DNA of 64,000 nt, taken from the NCBI GenBank assembly GCA_965219015.1, contig CBDCNH010000011.1, positions 1,088,486-1,152,485 on the forward strand, read 5' to 3'. Every line of letters starts with the position of its first letter. Position 1 is the stretch's first letter. Below are positions 25,366-35,506 of the stretch, one piece after another. The notes below the pieces were generated by a model. It worked only from the letters and a program-made list of their open reading frames with translations. It searched no databases and was not told where the DNA came from. Source of the stretch: CBDCNH01 sp965219015 (GTDB lineage Bacteria > Pseudomonadota > Alphaproteobacteria > Rhodobacterales > Rhodobacteraceae). Made by a program: the position numbers and the translations under genes.

Positions 25366-26676
25366 CTATTTCGTCCGGCCATACTTCTCGAACGTCGCCT
25401 TCCAGTCCCCGGCGAGGCCGTCGAGCGCTTCCTTGGCCGTGCCCTCGTCGCCGACGACGAAGGGATACAATCTGCGGTTCGCGGCAGTCAGCAATTCAGC
25501 GAACTCCGGCACCGCCCAGAAGTCCTTCACCCGGAACATCGTCTGGTAGAACGCCTCGTTGTAGGGCGTGGCCTTGCGGAAGTCCTCGCTCTCGAGCACG
25601 GCAGCGCTCGCGGTATAGCCGCCAAGCTCGGCCCAGCGCTTCTGCACGTCGTCGCGGATGAACCACTCGAGGAACTTCATCGCCTCGTCCTTGTGGGTCG
25701 AGTAGCTCACCACCGAGATCCCCTGCCCGCCCAGCGCCGCGTACTGCTCGCCGGTCGGGCCGGCCGGGTTGGCGAAGAAGCCGGTCTCGGCGGCGTGCGG
25801 GTTGGTCGCGGGGTTGAGGAGCGCCGGCAGGAACGCGAAGAAGTTCATCGACATCGCGACGAGCCCTTCGGTCATCGCCTGGTTGTCCTCGACGAAGAAG
25901 GTCTTCGCCCAGCCCGGCGGCGTGTAGGAATAGAGCCGCTTGTAGTCCTCGAGCGCCGTCACCGCCTCGGGCGCGTTGACGATGCCGTCGACCTCGTAGG
26001 TCGCGTAGTCGCCGAGCGACGCGCCGTAGGAAAAGATCGCGTTCTCCACGCCCATCACGAGCGCATCGTAGGAATTGTCGGTGTAGACCGCGACGCCGTA
26101 GCGGTTCTCGGCGGGCCGGTTGAAGAACTCCGCGATGTCGAGGAGCTGCGCCCAGGTCGTCGGCGGCGCGAGCGGATAGCCGTACTTCGCCTGGAAGGCC
26201 TCCATCTCCTTCGGATCCTCGAACCAGTCCTTGCGGTAGGACCAGCCCACCGCGTCGCCTTCGGCGGGGATCGCCCAGTACCGGCCGGAGTCGCCGGGAT
26301 ACTCGGCGTAGTACTTCACCGTCGCGGGCGCGAAGACCTTGCCGAGGTCATGCTCGTTGAAGAAATCGGTGAGGTCGACGTAGTGCCCGCCCTCGGACGC
26401 GGCCCCGAGCCACTGGCTGTCGCCGACGATGAGGTCATAGGCCGACCCGCGCGCGTTGAACTCGGTAAAGGCCTTGGTCTGGAAGTCGGCCCAGGGGGTC
26501 GTCTCGACGACCACCTCGACGCCGGTCTCGGCTTCGTACTCGTTCACCAGTTCCTGCAGGTAGTTGGCGGGATCCCACTCGGCCCAGAAGATCACCAGAT
26601 CCTGCGCCGATGCGGCCGGCGCCGTCAGCGCGGTTATCGCCGCCCCGACGACGAGGCCGGTCAGTTTCGTCCGCAT
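25366..26676 (-). CDS. ABC transporter substrate-binding protein (CUT1 class)
   Basis: A 436-residue periplasmic protein: signal peptide MRTKLTGLVVGAAI to about ASA (cleavage before QDL), then a two-lobe family-1 solute-binding fold. Aromatic residues suited to sugar stacking are common (FWAEWDPANYL, SQWLGAA, NFFAFLPAL). It captures the substrate of the two-ATPase importer downstream; from the operon type a polyol, sugar or sugar acid is likely. GGGAGGG lies upstream of the ATG at 26674-26676. The promoter overlaps operator O3. Confidence 0.92.
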   Translation of the reverse strand: MRTKLTGLVVGAAITALTAPAASAQDLVIFWAEWDPANYLQELVNEYEAETGVEVVVETTPWADFQTKAFTEFNARGSAYDLIVGDSQWLGAASEGGHYVDLTDFFNEHDLGKVFAPATVKYYAEYPGDSGRYWAIPAEGDAVGWSYRKDWFEDPKEMEAFQAKYGYPLAPPTTWAQLLDIAEFFNRPAENRYGVAVYTDNSYDALVMGVENAIFSYGASLGDYATYEVDGIVNAPEAVTALEDYKRLYSYTPPGWAKTFFVEDNQAMTEGLVAMSMNFFAFLPALLNPATNPHAAETGFFANPAGPTGEQYAALGGQGISVVSYSTHKDEAMKFLEWFIRDDVQKRWAELGGYTASAAVLESEDFRKATPYNEAFYQTMFRVKDFWAVPEFAELLTAANRRLYPFVVGDEGTAKEALDGLAGDWKATFEKYGRTK

Positions 26677-26757
26677 GTCCGTCGTCCCTCCCAAAGACCT
26701 CTCGCGATCCGCAGACCGCCGGCGTCTGATGCACCGTGCGGACCGCGCTCGCTGAAG

Positions 26758-26772
26758 TTTGGTACTACCAGA
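26758..26772. promoter_or_regulatory. GntR/FadR-type operator O3
   Basis: TTTGGT-ACT-ACCAGA: core TGGT-N3-ACCA identical to O1, with one outer mismatch. It overlaps the -10 of the ABC transporter promoter. Confidence 0.6.
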
Positions 26773-26788
26773 TTTGGGAACCCGTCAA
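26760..26788 (-). promoter_or_regulatory. Promoter of the two-ATPase ABC operon
   Basis: Minus-strand TTGACG (26783-26788) with GTACCA (26760-26765) at 17 bp. The weak -10 lies inside operator O3. Confidence 0.45.
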
Positions 26789-26891
26789 GGCTCCAGCCGC
26801 ATGCGGGTACGCGGGCTCCAGCGATTGACCTTGATGAAGCAGTACGACAGGGTTGGCCATAGCAGCGAACGGGCATGGCGTCTTGCGCCGA

Positions 26892-26906
26892 ACTGGCCTG
26901 ACCAGA
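26892..26906. promoter_or_regulatory. GntR/FadR-type operator O4
   Basis: ACTGGC-CTG-ACCAGA is like O1 with one inner mismatch and one outer mismatch. It ends 13 bases before the ATG of the Tm-1-like gene and would block transcription or initiation there. Confidence 0.5.
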
Positions 26907-26919
26907 CCGGGAGACCCTG

Positions 26920-28116
26920 ATGGCGGGTCGAGTTTACCTTGTCGGCACCGCCGACACCAAGGGCGAGGAACTCGCCTTCCTCAAGAGCCTGCTGGCGCCG
27001 CATCTGCCGGATCTGGCGCTCGTCGATCTCGGGCACGAGAGACCGACCACGAGCGTGGACATCTCCGCGCGCGAGATCGCGCAGGATCACCCCGAAGGGC
27101 CGGGGTTCCTCGACACGTCCGACCGGGGCACGCACACCGCCGGGATGGGGGCGGCGTTCGGGGCGCACTGCGCGCGCCACGCGGGCGCGATTGGCGGCAT
27201 CCTCGCCATCGGCGGCGGCGGCGGCACGGCGATGGCAACGGCGGGGATGCGCGTGCTGCCGCTCGGGGTGCCGAAGGTGATGGTCTCGACGCTGGCCTCG
27301 GGCGACACGGCGCCCTACGTCGACATCGCCGACATCGCGATGATCCCGGCCATCACCGACCTCGCCGGGCTGAACCGGATCAGCCGCATCGTGCTGACGG
27401 CCGCCGCCGCCGCGTTTCGCGGGATGCTCGACGCGGTGGAGGCGCCCGCCGCCGACGCGCGCCCCGCGATCGGCCTGACGATGTTCGGCGTCACCACGCC
27501 GGCCGTCACTGCCATCGCGGCACGGCTCAGGCCCGATTACGACGCGCTCGTGTTCCACGCGACCGGCACCGGCGGGCGGGCGATGGAGGCTCTGGCGGGC
27601 GAAGGCCACCTCGCGGGCCTCCTCGACGTGACAACCACCGAGATCGCCGATCTTCTTGTAGGCGGCGTGCTGGCAGCGCGTCCGTCCCGGCTCGATGTCG
27701 TCGCGGAGACGCGGCTGCCTTACGTCGGAGCTCCCGGCGCGCTCGACATGGTGAACTTCTGGGCGCCGGCCACCGTTCCGGAGAGGTTCCGGGGCCGGAG
27801 GTTCTACGAGCACAACGCCAACGTGACGCTGATGCGGACGACCGCCGCCGAATGCGCCGAGATCGGCGCCTGGATCGGCGCGAAGCTCCAGGCCTGCGGG
27901 GGCGCGCTGCGGTTCCTCATCCCCGAGGGCGGCGTCTCGGCGCTCGATGCGCCCGGCGGTGCGTTCCATGACCCGGAAGCGAACGCCGCGCTCTTCGACG
28001 CGATCGAGGCAGCGGTGACGCAGACCGACGAGCGCCGCATCATACGCCTGCCCTGCCACATCAACGATCCGGCCTTCGCCGAAGCCGCCACCGATGCGCT
28101 CATCGCCATCCTCTGA
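26920..28116 (+). CDS. Tm-1-like ATP-binding protein (UPF0261)
   Basis: A 398-residue protein of the UPF0261 family, equivalent to the N-terminal half of the plant antiviral protein Tm-1. Family marks are VGTADTKGEELAFL at the start, the glycine-rich loop ILAIGGGGGTAMA, STLASGDTAPYV, and FGVTTPAVTAIAARL. In Tm-1 this region binds ATP. In bacteria it is usually beside the TIM-barrel half, as here, in sugar-type operons; the reaction is not established to my knowledge. The ATG has GGGAG upstream and sits right behind operator O4. Confidence 0.9.
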   Translation: MAGRVYLVGTADTKGEELAFLKSLLAPHLPDLALVDLGHERPTTSVDISAREIAQDHPEGPGFLDTSDRGTHTAGMGAAFGAHCARHAGAIGGILAIGGGGGTAMATAGMRVLPLGVPKVMVSTLASGDTAPYVDIADIAMIPAITDLAGLNRISRIVLTAAAAAFRGMLDAVEAPAADARPAIGLTMFGVTTPAVTAIAARLRPDYDALVFHATGTGGRAMEALAGEGHLAGLLDVTTTEIADLLVGGVLAARPSRLDVVAETRLPYVGAPGALDMVNFWAPATVPERFRGRRFYEHNANVTLMRTTAAECAEIGAWIGAKLQACGGALRFLIPEGGVSALDAPGGAFHDPEANAALFDAIEAAVTQTDERRIIRLPCHINDPAFAEAATDALIAIL

Positions 28117-28125
28117 GGACCACAC

Positions 28126-28968
28126 ATGCCCGCCATCCCCCGGCCCGAGATCCTCGCCCGCCTGCGACGCCTGATCGGCGAAGGCCGCCCGATCATCGGC
28201 GGCGGCGCGGGCACCGGGCTTTCGGCCAAGGCCGAGGAGGCGGGCGGGATCGACCTCATCATCATCTACAACTCCGGGCGTTACCGGATGGCGGGCCGCG
28301 GCTCCTCCGCCGGGCTCCTTGCCTACGGCAACGCCAACGACATCGTCCGCGAGATGGCGCTCGAGGTGCTGCCCGTCGTGCGTCACACCCCGGTCCTTGC
28401 AGGCGTCAACGGCACCGACCCCTTCGTCCTGATGCCGCGCTTTCTCGCCGAGCTCCGCGACATGGGCTTCTCCGGCGTGCAGAACTTCCCGACCGTCGGG
28501 CTCTTCGAGGGTGCGATGCGGCAGAGCTTCGAGGAGACCGGCATGGGCTTCGGCCTCGAGGTCGAGATGATCGCCGAAGCGCATGCGCTCGATCTCCTGA
28601 CCACGCCCTACGTGTTCGACGCCGGCGAGGCGGAGCGGATGACGGACGCGGGCGCCGACGTGATCGTGGCGCACATGGGCGTCACCACCGGCGGCACCGT
28701 CGGCGCGACCTCGGCGAAGTCGCTGCAAGACTGCGTGGCGCTCATCGACACGATCGCGGCGGCCGCCCGCGGGGTGCGCGAGGACGTGATCGTGCTCTGC
28801 CACGGCGGTCCCATCGCGATGCCGGAGGATGCCGCGCAGGTTCTCGCGCGCACCACGGGCTGCCACGGCTTCTACGGCGCATCCTCCGCCGAGCGCCTGC
28901 CCGCGGAACGCGCCATCGCCGAGCAGATCCGCGCCTTCAAGAGCATCAGGCAAGGAGACAGGCAATGA
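28126..28968 (+). CDS. TIM-barrel protein, Tm-1 C-terminal/PEP-hydrolase-like family
   Basis: A 280-residue barrel protein matching the C-terminal half of Tm-1, often labelled phosphoenolpyruvate hydrolase family because of its resemblance to the PEP mutase/isocitrate lyase superfamily. Recognisable parts are [23 protein letters not shown] at the start, FPTVGLFEG, and [12 protein letters not shown] in the middle. It lies 10 bases behind the UPF0261 gene and probably forms a complex with that product. Its chemistry (C-C bond cleavage or a phospho-transfer step) is an inference from the fold. Confidence 0.88.
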   Translation: MPAIPRPEILARLRRLIGEGRPIIGGGAGTGLSAKAEEAGGIDLIIIYNSGRYRMAGRGSSAGLLAYGNANDIVREMALEVLPVVRHTPVLAGVNGTDPFVLMPRFLAELRDMGFSGVQNFPTVGLFEGAMRQSFEETGMGFGLEVEMIAEAHALDLLTTPYVFDAGEAERMTDAGADVIVAHMGVTTGGTVGATSAKSLQDCVALIDTIAAAARGVREDVIVLCHGGPIAMPEDAAQVLARTTGCHGFYGASSAERLPAERAIAEQIRAFKSIRQGDRQ

Positions 28969-29375
28969 CCGAACGCACGTTCGTCTATCCCGAGGACGTC
29001 GAGAGCTACGGTTTCGACTGGGGCCGCCTCACGCTCACCTGCGGGCCGGATGTGACCGGCGCCGGACAGTTCTCCGCCGGCGTGGTCGAGCTGCCGCCCG
29101 GTCAGGGTCACGCTCGCCACAATCACCCCGGCGCGGAGGAGATCATCTACGTTCTCGAAGGCACCGGCACGCAGATGGTCGAGACCGCAGACGGCGCGCC
29201 CGTCGAGGAAGAGGTCCGAGCGGGCTGCACGATCTTCGTCCCGGAGGCACGGTTTCATTCCACCCTGAACTCCGGCTCTGCGCCGATGCGGCTTTTCGTG
29301 GTCTACAGCCCCGCCGGGCCGGAACGGTTGCTGCGCGACCTTCCCGACTTCCGCTCGATCCCGGCCGGGCGATGA
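28965..29375 (+). CDS. Cupin domain protein
   Basis: A 136-residue cupin. Motif 1 is [19 protein letters not shown] (two His and Glu) and motif 2 is [17 protein letters not shown] with the last His. It overlaps both neighbours by 4 bases (ATGA), so it belongs to the Tm-1-like operon. Such stand-alone cupins often isomerise or epimerise sugars or sugar acids, which would fit, but the reaction is unproven. Confidence 0.86.
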   Translation: MTERTFVYPEDVESYGFDWGRLTLTCGPDVTGAGQFSAGVVELPPGQGHARHNHPGAEEIIYVLEGTGTQMVETADGAPVEEEVRAGCTIFVPEARFHSTLNSGSAPMRLFVVYSPAGPERLLRDLPDFRSIPAGR

Positions 29376-30556
29376 TCATCCCTGCACCCGTGACCGCCGC
29401 CTCGCCCGCGGACCTGCCCTACAGTTTCGAGCGGCTCGACGCGCTGATGGAGGCGCAGGGCATCGACGCGCTCGTCGCCACCTCGAAGCACGCGGTGCGC
29501 TACCTCCTCGGCGGCTATGCGTACATCTTCTTCTCGGCGATGGACGCGATCGGCAAGAGCCGCTACCTGCCCGCCTTCGTCTACCTGCGCGGCGACGCGG
29601 GGCGCACCGGCTATTTCGCCAACAAGATGGAAAGTCACGAGCATGCCGCGAACCCGTTCTGGGTGCCGCTCTTCGTGCCCGAGTTCTGGGGCTCGATCGA
29701 CACGATGACCGCCGTCGCCGCGCATCTCGCCGGATCGAGCGCGCGGCGGATCGGGATCGAACCATCGTTCCTGCCCAAGGACGGCTTCGACACGCTCGCC
29801 GCCGGCGTGCCCGGCGCGACCTTCGCCGATGCGAGCCCGATGCTGGCGGAGCTCCGCATGGTCAAGACGCCGGCCGAGCTTGCCCTCGTCCGTGCAGCGA
29901 CCGAGCTTACGTCGGCGGCGATGCAGGCGACCATCGCGGCCTCCGGCGAGGGCGCGGACAAGTCCGCCATCATCGACCGGCTCCGGGTCGAGGAGACCAC
30001 GCGCGGGCTGCATTTCGAGTACTGCCTTCTGACCCTCGGGGCGAGCCACGTCCGGGCGCGCTCGCCGCAGCGCTGGCAGGCGGGCGAGGTGCTCTCGATC
30101 GACTCGGGCGCCAACCTGCACGGGTATGTCGGCGACATCTGCCGCATGGGTGTGCAGGGCGAGCCCGACGCCGAGCTCGAGGATCTCCTCGCCGAGGTCG
30201 ATGCGGTGCAGCAGGCGGCCTTCGCCGCGGTGGCGCCGGGCCGGACCGGCACCGAGATCGTCACGGCCGCGAGCGAAGTGCTGCGCCAGGGGCCGAACGC
30301 GGAGGTCAGTGACTTCTTCACTCACGGCATGGGCCTCGTCGCGCACGAGGCGCCGTTCCTGATGACGAACCATCCCGTCGCCTATGACGGCACCGACGCC
30401 GAGACGCCGCTCGCGCCGGGCATGGTGCTTTCGATCGAGACGACGCTGCTCCACCCGGCGCGCGGCTTCATCAAGCTCGAGGACACCGTGGCCGTGACCG
30501 CGGACGGCTGCGAGCTCTTCGGCGCCGACAGCCGTGGATGGACCCGCGGCGGCTAG
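29372..30556 (+). CDS. M24 family metallopeptidase-like protein (Xaa-Pro peptidase/creatinase fold)
   Basis: A 394-residue protein with the creatinase N-terminal domain (MEAQGIDALVATSKHAVRYLLGGY) and the pita-bread catalytic domain. Dinuclear metal ligands are present: Asp in LSIDSGANL and GDICRMG, His in FFTHGMGLVAHEAPF, Glu in LSIETTLL, and Glu in IKLEDTV. Members cleave Xaa-Pro bonds, creatine-like amides or DMSP. In a transport and catabolism operon it could hydrolyse an amide-bearing intermediate. It is coupled to the cupin by ATGA; its stop shares CTAG with nagB. Confidence 0.9.
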   Translation: MIIPAPVTAASPADLPYSFERLDALMEAQGIDALVATSKHAVRYLLGGYAYIFFSAMDAIGKSRYLPAFVYLRGDAGRTGYFANKMESHEHAANPFWVPLFVPEFWGSIDTMTAVAAHLAGSSARRIGIEPSFLPKDGFDTLAAGVPGATFADASPMLAELRMVKTPAELALVRAATELTSAAMQATIAASGEGADKSAIIDRLRVEETTRGLHFEYCLLTLGASHVRARSPQRWQAGEVLSIDSGANLHGYVGDICRMGVQGEPDAELEDLLAEVDAVQQAAFAAVAPGRTGTEIVTAASEVLRQGPNAEVSDFFTHGMGLVAHEAPFLMTNHPVAYDGTDAETPLAPGMVLSIETTLLHPARGFIKLEDTVAVTADGCELFGADSRGWTRGG

Positions 30557-31262
30557 CGCAGGCCGGCGGCCGCTTCGGGGTCGCACAGGACCGTCACGTC
30601 CGGGTGTTCGCGAAGCGCCGAGGCAGGCACGTCGGACGTGACGGGGCCCTCGATCGCGCGTGCGAGCGCCTCGGCCTTTCGTGCCCCCGTTGCAAGCAGG
30701 ACGATGCTACGGGCCGCGAGGATCGTCGCGATCCCCATCGTCACCGCGGTCCCCGGCACTTCCATCCCCGCGGGGAAATCGGGCGCGTTGGCACGTCGCG
30801 TGGCCTCGGTCAGCGTCACGACACGGGTGCGGCTGTCGTGGGCGGCACCCGGTTCGTTGAAGCCGACATGGCCGTTCGCACCGATCCCGAGGAGTTGCAG
30901 TCCGATGCCGCCTGCCGCCGCGATCCGAGCCTCATAAGACGACCCGGGCTCGGCGCACCCCGGCAGATGCCACATGGCCTCGGCCATGCCGGCGGCATCG
31001 AAGAGCTCGCGGCGCATGTAGGCGTGGAAGCTCGCCGGATGGCGGGGCGGGAGGCCACAGTATTCGTCGAGGTTGAACGTCCGCACGGCGTCGAACGAAA
31101 GGTCGCCGGAGGCGATCCTGGCCCGCAGCGCCGCATAGGTCGCGAGCGGCGTCCGTCCCGTGGCGAGACCAAGGACGGGCGCCGCAGTCGCCTTGACATA
31201 GCGCGTGATCCGCTCCGCCGCGGCCTCGGCCACCTCCGTCGCGTCATGGCAGACCCGCAGCC

Positions 31263-31266
<4 letters not shown>
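30553..31266 (-). CDS. nagB: Glucosamine-6-phosphate deaminase
   Basis: A 237-residue enzyme that converts glucosamine-6-phosphate to fructose-6-phosphate and ammonia. Family motifs: LGLATGRTP (phosphate loop), TFNLDEYCGL with the catalytic Asp, and LGIGANGHVGFNEPG with the His and Glu of the catalytic relay. The position held by Asp141 in E. coli is Asn here, which also occurs in short, non-allosteric NagB proteins. The GTG start overlaps the ATPase stop (GTGA). It is the last gene of the second ABC operon, so the imported compound probably contains an amino sugar. No GlcNAc kinase or PTS is visible nearby. Confidence 0.93.
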
Positions 31267-32263
<997 letters not shown>

Positions 32264-32264
<1 letters not shown>

Positions 32265-33757
32265 CAGCGCGCCTCCTGCAGGGCGCCGAAGGCCGCTGCC
32301 AGTTCTGCGCCCGCGGCTTCGGCGCGATGAGCATGGGCCCGGGCGGTTGCCTCGAAACCGGCAAGCCGCGCGCGATAGTCCGCCAGCGCCGGCTCGAGGG
32401 CGGCGCGCGCGGGGCCGCCGAAGCGGTCGCGGAGCGCGATGAAATGCGTGGCCGACACGACCTCGGCGAAGCGGGCGGCGTCCATTGCGGCCTGCCGCCC
32501 GGTCGCGGCCTCGAAGGCGTCCGCGAAGGGCGCGAAGCCTCCCGACGCAAGATCAGTCTCCGCCGCCACGACGGCGCGGGCTACGGCCGCCGCGATGCCG
32601 TGCGCTTCGCGAAACGACAGCCCCTCGTCGCGCACCAACGTATCGGCGAGCTCGGTGATGGTGATGCAGGCGCGCCGGATGTTGGCCTCGACGCGCGCCC
32701 CGTCGATGCGGACCGCGGACATGAACGCGGCCATCAGGTCGAGCACCCTGCCCGCCGCGGCGAAGGCCGCGTGGCCCGCCTGCTGGCTCTCGCCCTCGCT
32801 GTCGTTCATGTCGGTGAAGGGCGTGTTGTGCATGATCCCGAGCATCATCCGGGCTTGGCCCGCTCCCTGGCTTGCCAGATGGCGCATGTGCTCGATGGGC
32901 ACCGGGTTGCGCTTCTGCGGCATGATCGAGGACACCTGCACAAAGGCGTCGGGCACGCGGATCTGGCCAACCTCGAAGGCCGACCAGACCTGCAGGTCCT
33001 GGATCACGCGCCCGAGATGCAGGAGCGTCAGCTCGACCGCGCTGTAGGAAGCGGTGATGTAGTCGACCGCGGCGATGCAGCCGTAGGAGTTGCGCTGCGG
33101 CGCCGCGAAGCCGAGGAGCCGCGCCACGCGCGCCCGGTCGATGGGAAAGCCCGAGGTGGTGATCGCCGCGGCTCCCATCGAACAAAGGTCGCTGAGGACA
33201 CGCGCCGCCTCCACCCGCTCGATGTCGCGGATCAGCACCTCGACGGCGGCCGCGAGGTAGTGCCCGAACGTCGTCGGCTGCGCCGGCTGGCCGTGCGTGT
33301 AGGCGACGATCGGCGTCGCGATCTCGGCGTCCGCCTTGTCGATGAGCGCCGCGAGGAGCCCGCGTGCCTGCCCGAGGAAGGCATCGATCCGCGCCTTCAG
33401 CGCCATCTTGAAGAGCGTGTGGTCGATGTCGTTGCGCGACCGCGCCGTGTGGAGCCGCCCCGCGGCATCGGGCCCGAGCCGGGCTGCGAGCTCAGCCTCG
33501 ACCTGGAAGAACCAGTCCTCGACGCTGCCGTCGTAGACCTGCGCCGCGGGATCGACCTCGGCCTCGATGGCGGCGAGCGCGCGGGCGATGTCGCCCGCGA
33601 CGGGGCGCGGCAGGATGCCGGTCTCGGCGAGCATCACGAGATGCGCCCGGTCGATCCGCGCGAAGCCCGCCGCATGGTGCCGCCGCGCGATGTCGAAGAG
33701 CGGTGCCAGCACCGTGTCGCGGTAGACGGGATCGGGGAAGCGGCCGGCGTCGGTCAT
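32264..33757 (-). CDS. Argininosuccinate lyase/fumarase superfamily lyase, divergent paralog
   Basis: A 497-residue all-helical lyase. Superfamily regions are HTARSRND (103-110), the catalytic His in AYTHGQPAQP (about 155), and the signature loop VSSIMPQKRNP (275-285) with the base Ser. This superfamily eliminates fumarate from malate, aspartate, succinyl-amine or succinyl-ether-like substrates. Past the signature loop it has MHNTPFTDMNDSEGE, where true argininosuccinate lyases read about AYNKDLQEDK, so I do not think it is ArgH. It sits between permease and ATPase genes of a sugar ABC operon. ATG at 33757 is preferred over 33763 because GAAGGG is 6 bases upstream. Confidence 0.85.
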
Positions 33758-33759
33758 CC

Positions 33760-34599
33760 TCATCCCTTCAGCCCGGCCAGCATCACGCCCCGCACGATGA
33801 AGCGCTGCAGCGCCAGGAACACCACGAGCGTCGGAAGCGTCGCGAGGGCCGCGCCGGTCATGATCTTCTCCCACTGGATCGACTGCTCGACGGCGAAGCT
33901 CGTGAGCCCGATCGGCAGCGTGTAGTGCTCGGCGCTCGTCGTCACGATGAGCGGCCAGAAGAACGCCGTCCAGTTGCCGAGGAAGGTGAAGATCGCGAGC
34001 GCCGAGAGCGCCGGCGTCACCAGCGGCATGGCCACGCGCCACCAGATCGCGAACTCGTTGAGCCCGTCGATCCGCGCGGCCTCGAGGAAGTCGTCCGGCA
34101 CGGTCTCGAAGAACTGCTTCATCAGGAACGTCCCGAACGCGGTCATCATGCCGGGGAACATGATGCCCCAGTACGTGTCGAGCCAGCCCAGGTCTGCCGA
34201 CATGAGGTACCACGGGATCACCAGCATCTCGGTCGGGATCATCAGCGTGGAAAGGATCGCGATGAACACGACGCGGCGCCCGCGGAAGCGGAACTTGGCG
34301 AGCGTGTAGCCGACGAGGCTGTCGAAGAACACGTTCGACACCGTGACCGTCACGGCGACGAGCGCGGAGTTGAGGAACCAGCGCAGGAAGCGGCCGTCCG
34401 ACAGCACCGCCGCGTAGTTGGCGAACGTCGGCGCCGACGGGACGAGGCGCAGGTCGTAGATCTGGCCCGCGGTCTTCAGCGACGTCGAGAGCATGAAGAG
34501 GAGCGGCGTGACCATCAGGAGCCCGCCGGCGAGGAGCACGGTCCAGACCAGCACCCGGCCGGGCCGGACGTTCGGCATCGCGAGGGGTGCTGCGCTCAT
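33760..34599 (-). CDS. ABC transporter permease (MalG-type)
   Basis: A 279-residue permease with six helices and the EAA loop DFLEAARIDGLNEFAIWWRVAMP. The ATG at 34597-34599 overlaps the stop of the other permease by 4 bases. It forms the channel with the MalF-type partner. Confidence 0.94.
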   Translation of the reverse strand: MSAAPLAMPNVRPGRVLVWTVLLAGGLLMVTPLLFMLSTSLKTAGQIYDLRLVPSAPTFANYAAVLSDGRFLRWFLNSALVAVTVTVSNVFFDSLVGYTLAKFRFRGRRVVFIAILSTLMIPTEMLVIPWYLMSADLGWLDTYWGIMFPGMMTAFGTFLMKQFFETVPDDFLEAARIDGLNEFAIWWRVAMPLVTPALSALAIFTFLGNWTAFFWPLIVTTSAEHYTLPIGLTSFAVEQSIQWEKIMTGAALATLPTLVVFLALQRFIVRGVMLAGLKG

Positions 34600-35504
34600 C
34601 CGCGGGTCCGCAGGACGTAGAGCTGCGCCAAGGAGACGACGAGGAGGATGCTGAAGAGCACCACCGTCTGCGCCGCGGCGTAGCCCATGTCGAACGACGA
34701 GAACGCGGTCTGGTAGATCATCAGCACCAGGGGCTTGGTGGAGCCGAGCGGCCCGCCCGGATCGTTCGTGGTCATGTTGTAGACCTGATCGAAGATCCGC
34801 AGGAACCCGATCGACGCGAACACGACGAGGAACACGGTCGTCGGCTTCAGGAGCGGCAGCGTGATGCGCCGCAGGATGCCCCATTCGCCGACCCCGTCGA
34901 TCCGAGCCGCCTCGTAGTAGGTCTGTGGGATCGCGCGCAGCCCGGCCATGAAGATGATGATCTGGAAGCCGAGCCCCGCCCAGATCGCCGTCGCCATGAT
35001 CGAGGGCAGCGCGTTCGTAGTCGAGCCCAGGAAGGTGACCTGCGGCACGCCGATGCGTCCGAGCGCGGAGTTGATGATCCCCGTCGGCGCCGGCTGGTAG
35101 AACCACCGCCAGACCCAGGCCATCGCCGAGGCCGTGGTGATGAACGGCAGGAAGTAGAGCGTCCGCAGGAACGTGTGGCCGAAACGGATGCGGTCGAGGA
35201 ACCAGGCGATGGTGAAGGCGAGGACGAGGCTGATCGGCGTGCCGAGGACGAGATAGGTGAAGGTGTTGCGGAACACCTTCCAGAACTCAGGGTCGGCAAA
35301 GAGGCGCGCGTAGTTATCGAGGCCGATGAACTTCGGCGTCGACATCAGATCCCAGTCCGTGAGCGACAGGCGGAAGGCGTCGTAGGTCGGGTAGAAACGG
35401 ATGCCGGCGTAAAACACGACCGGCAGCGCGAGGAAGCCCCAGACCCAGAGCGCCCGCCGCGCGCGCATCGTCAACTGCGGCCCCCGGCTCTGGGCCACGG
35501 GCAT
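34596..35504 (-). CDS. ABC transporter permease (MalF-type)
   Basis: A 302-residue permease, six helices, EAA loop TYYEAARIDGVGEWGILRRITLP. It starts 2 bases after the binding-protein stop and overlaps the second permease. Standard CUT1 layout. Confidence 0.94.
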   Translation of the reverse strand: MPVAQSRGPQLTMRARRALWVWGFLALPVVFYAGIRFYPTYDAFRLSLTDWDLMSTPKFIGLDNYARLFADPEFWKVFRNTFTYLVLGTPISLVLAFTIAWFLDRIRFGHTFLRTLYFLPFITTASAMAWVWRWFYQPAPTGIINSALGRIGVPQVTFLGSTTNALPSIMATAIWAGLGFQIIIFMAGLRAIPQTYYEAARIDGVGEWGILRRITLPLLKPTTVFLVVFASIGFLRIFDQVYNMTTNDPGGPLGSTKPLVLMIYQTAFSSFDMGYAAAQTVVLFSILLVVSLAQLYVLRTRG

Positions 35505-35506
35505 CG

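Noticed and set aside
26785..28965. A 726-codon open frame on the minus strand opposite the Tm-1-like operon
   Set aside because: It is a shadow of GC-rich coding sequence: Arg/Gly/His-rich translation, no domain, and the plus-strand genes have clear family motifs.
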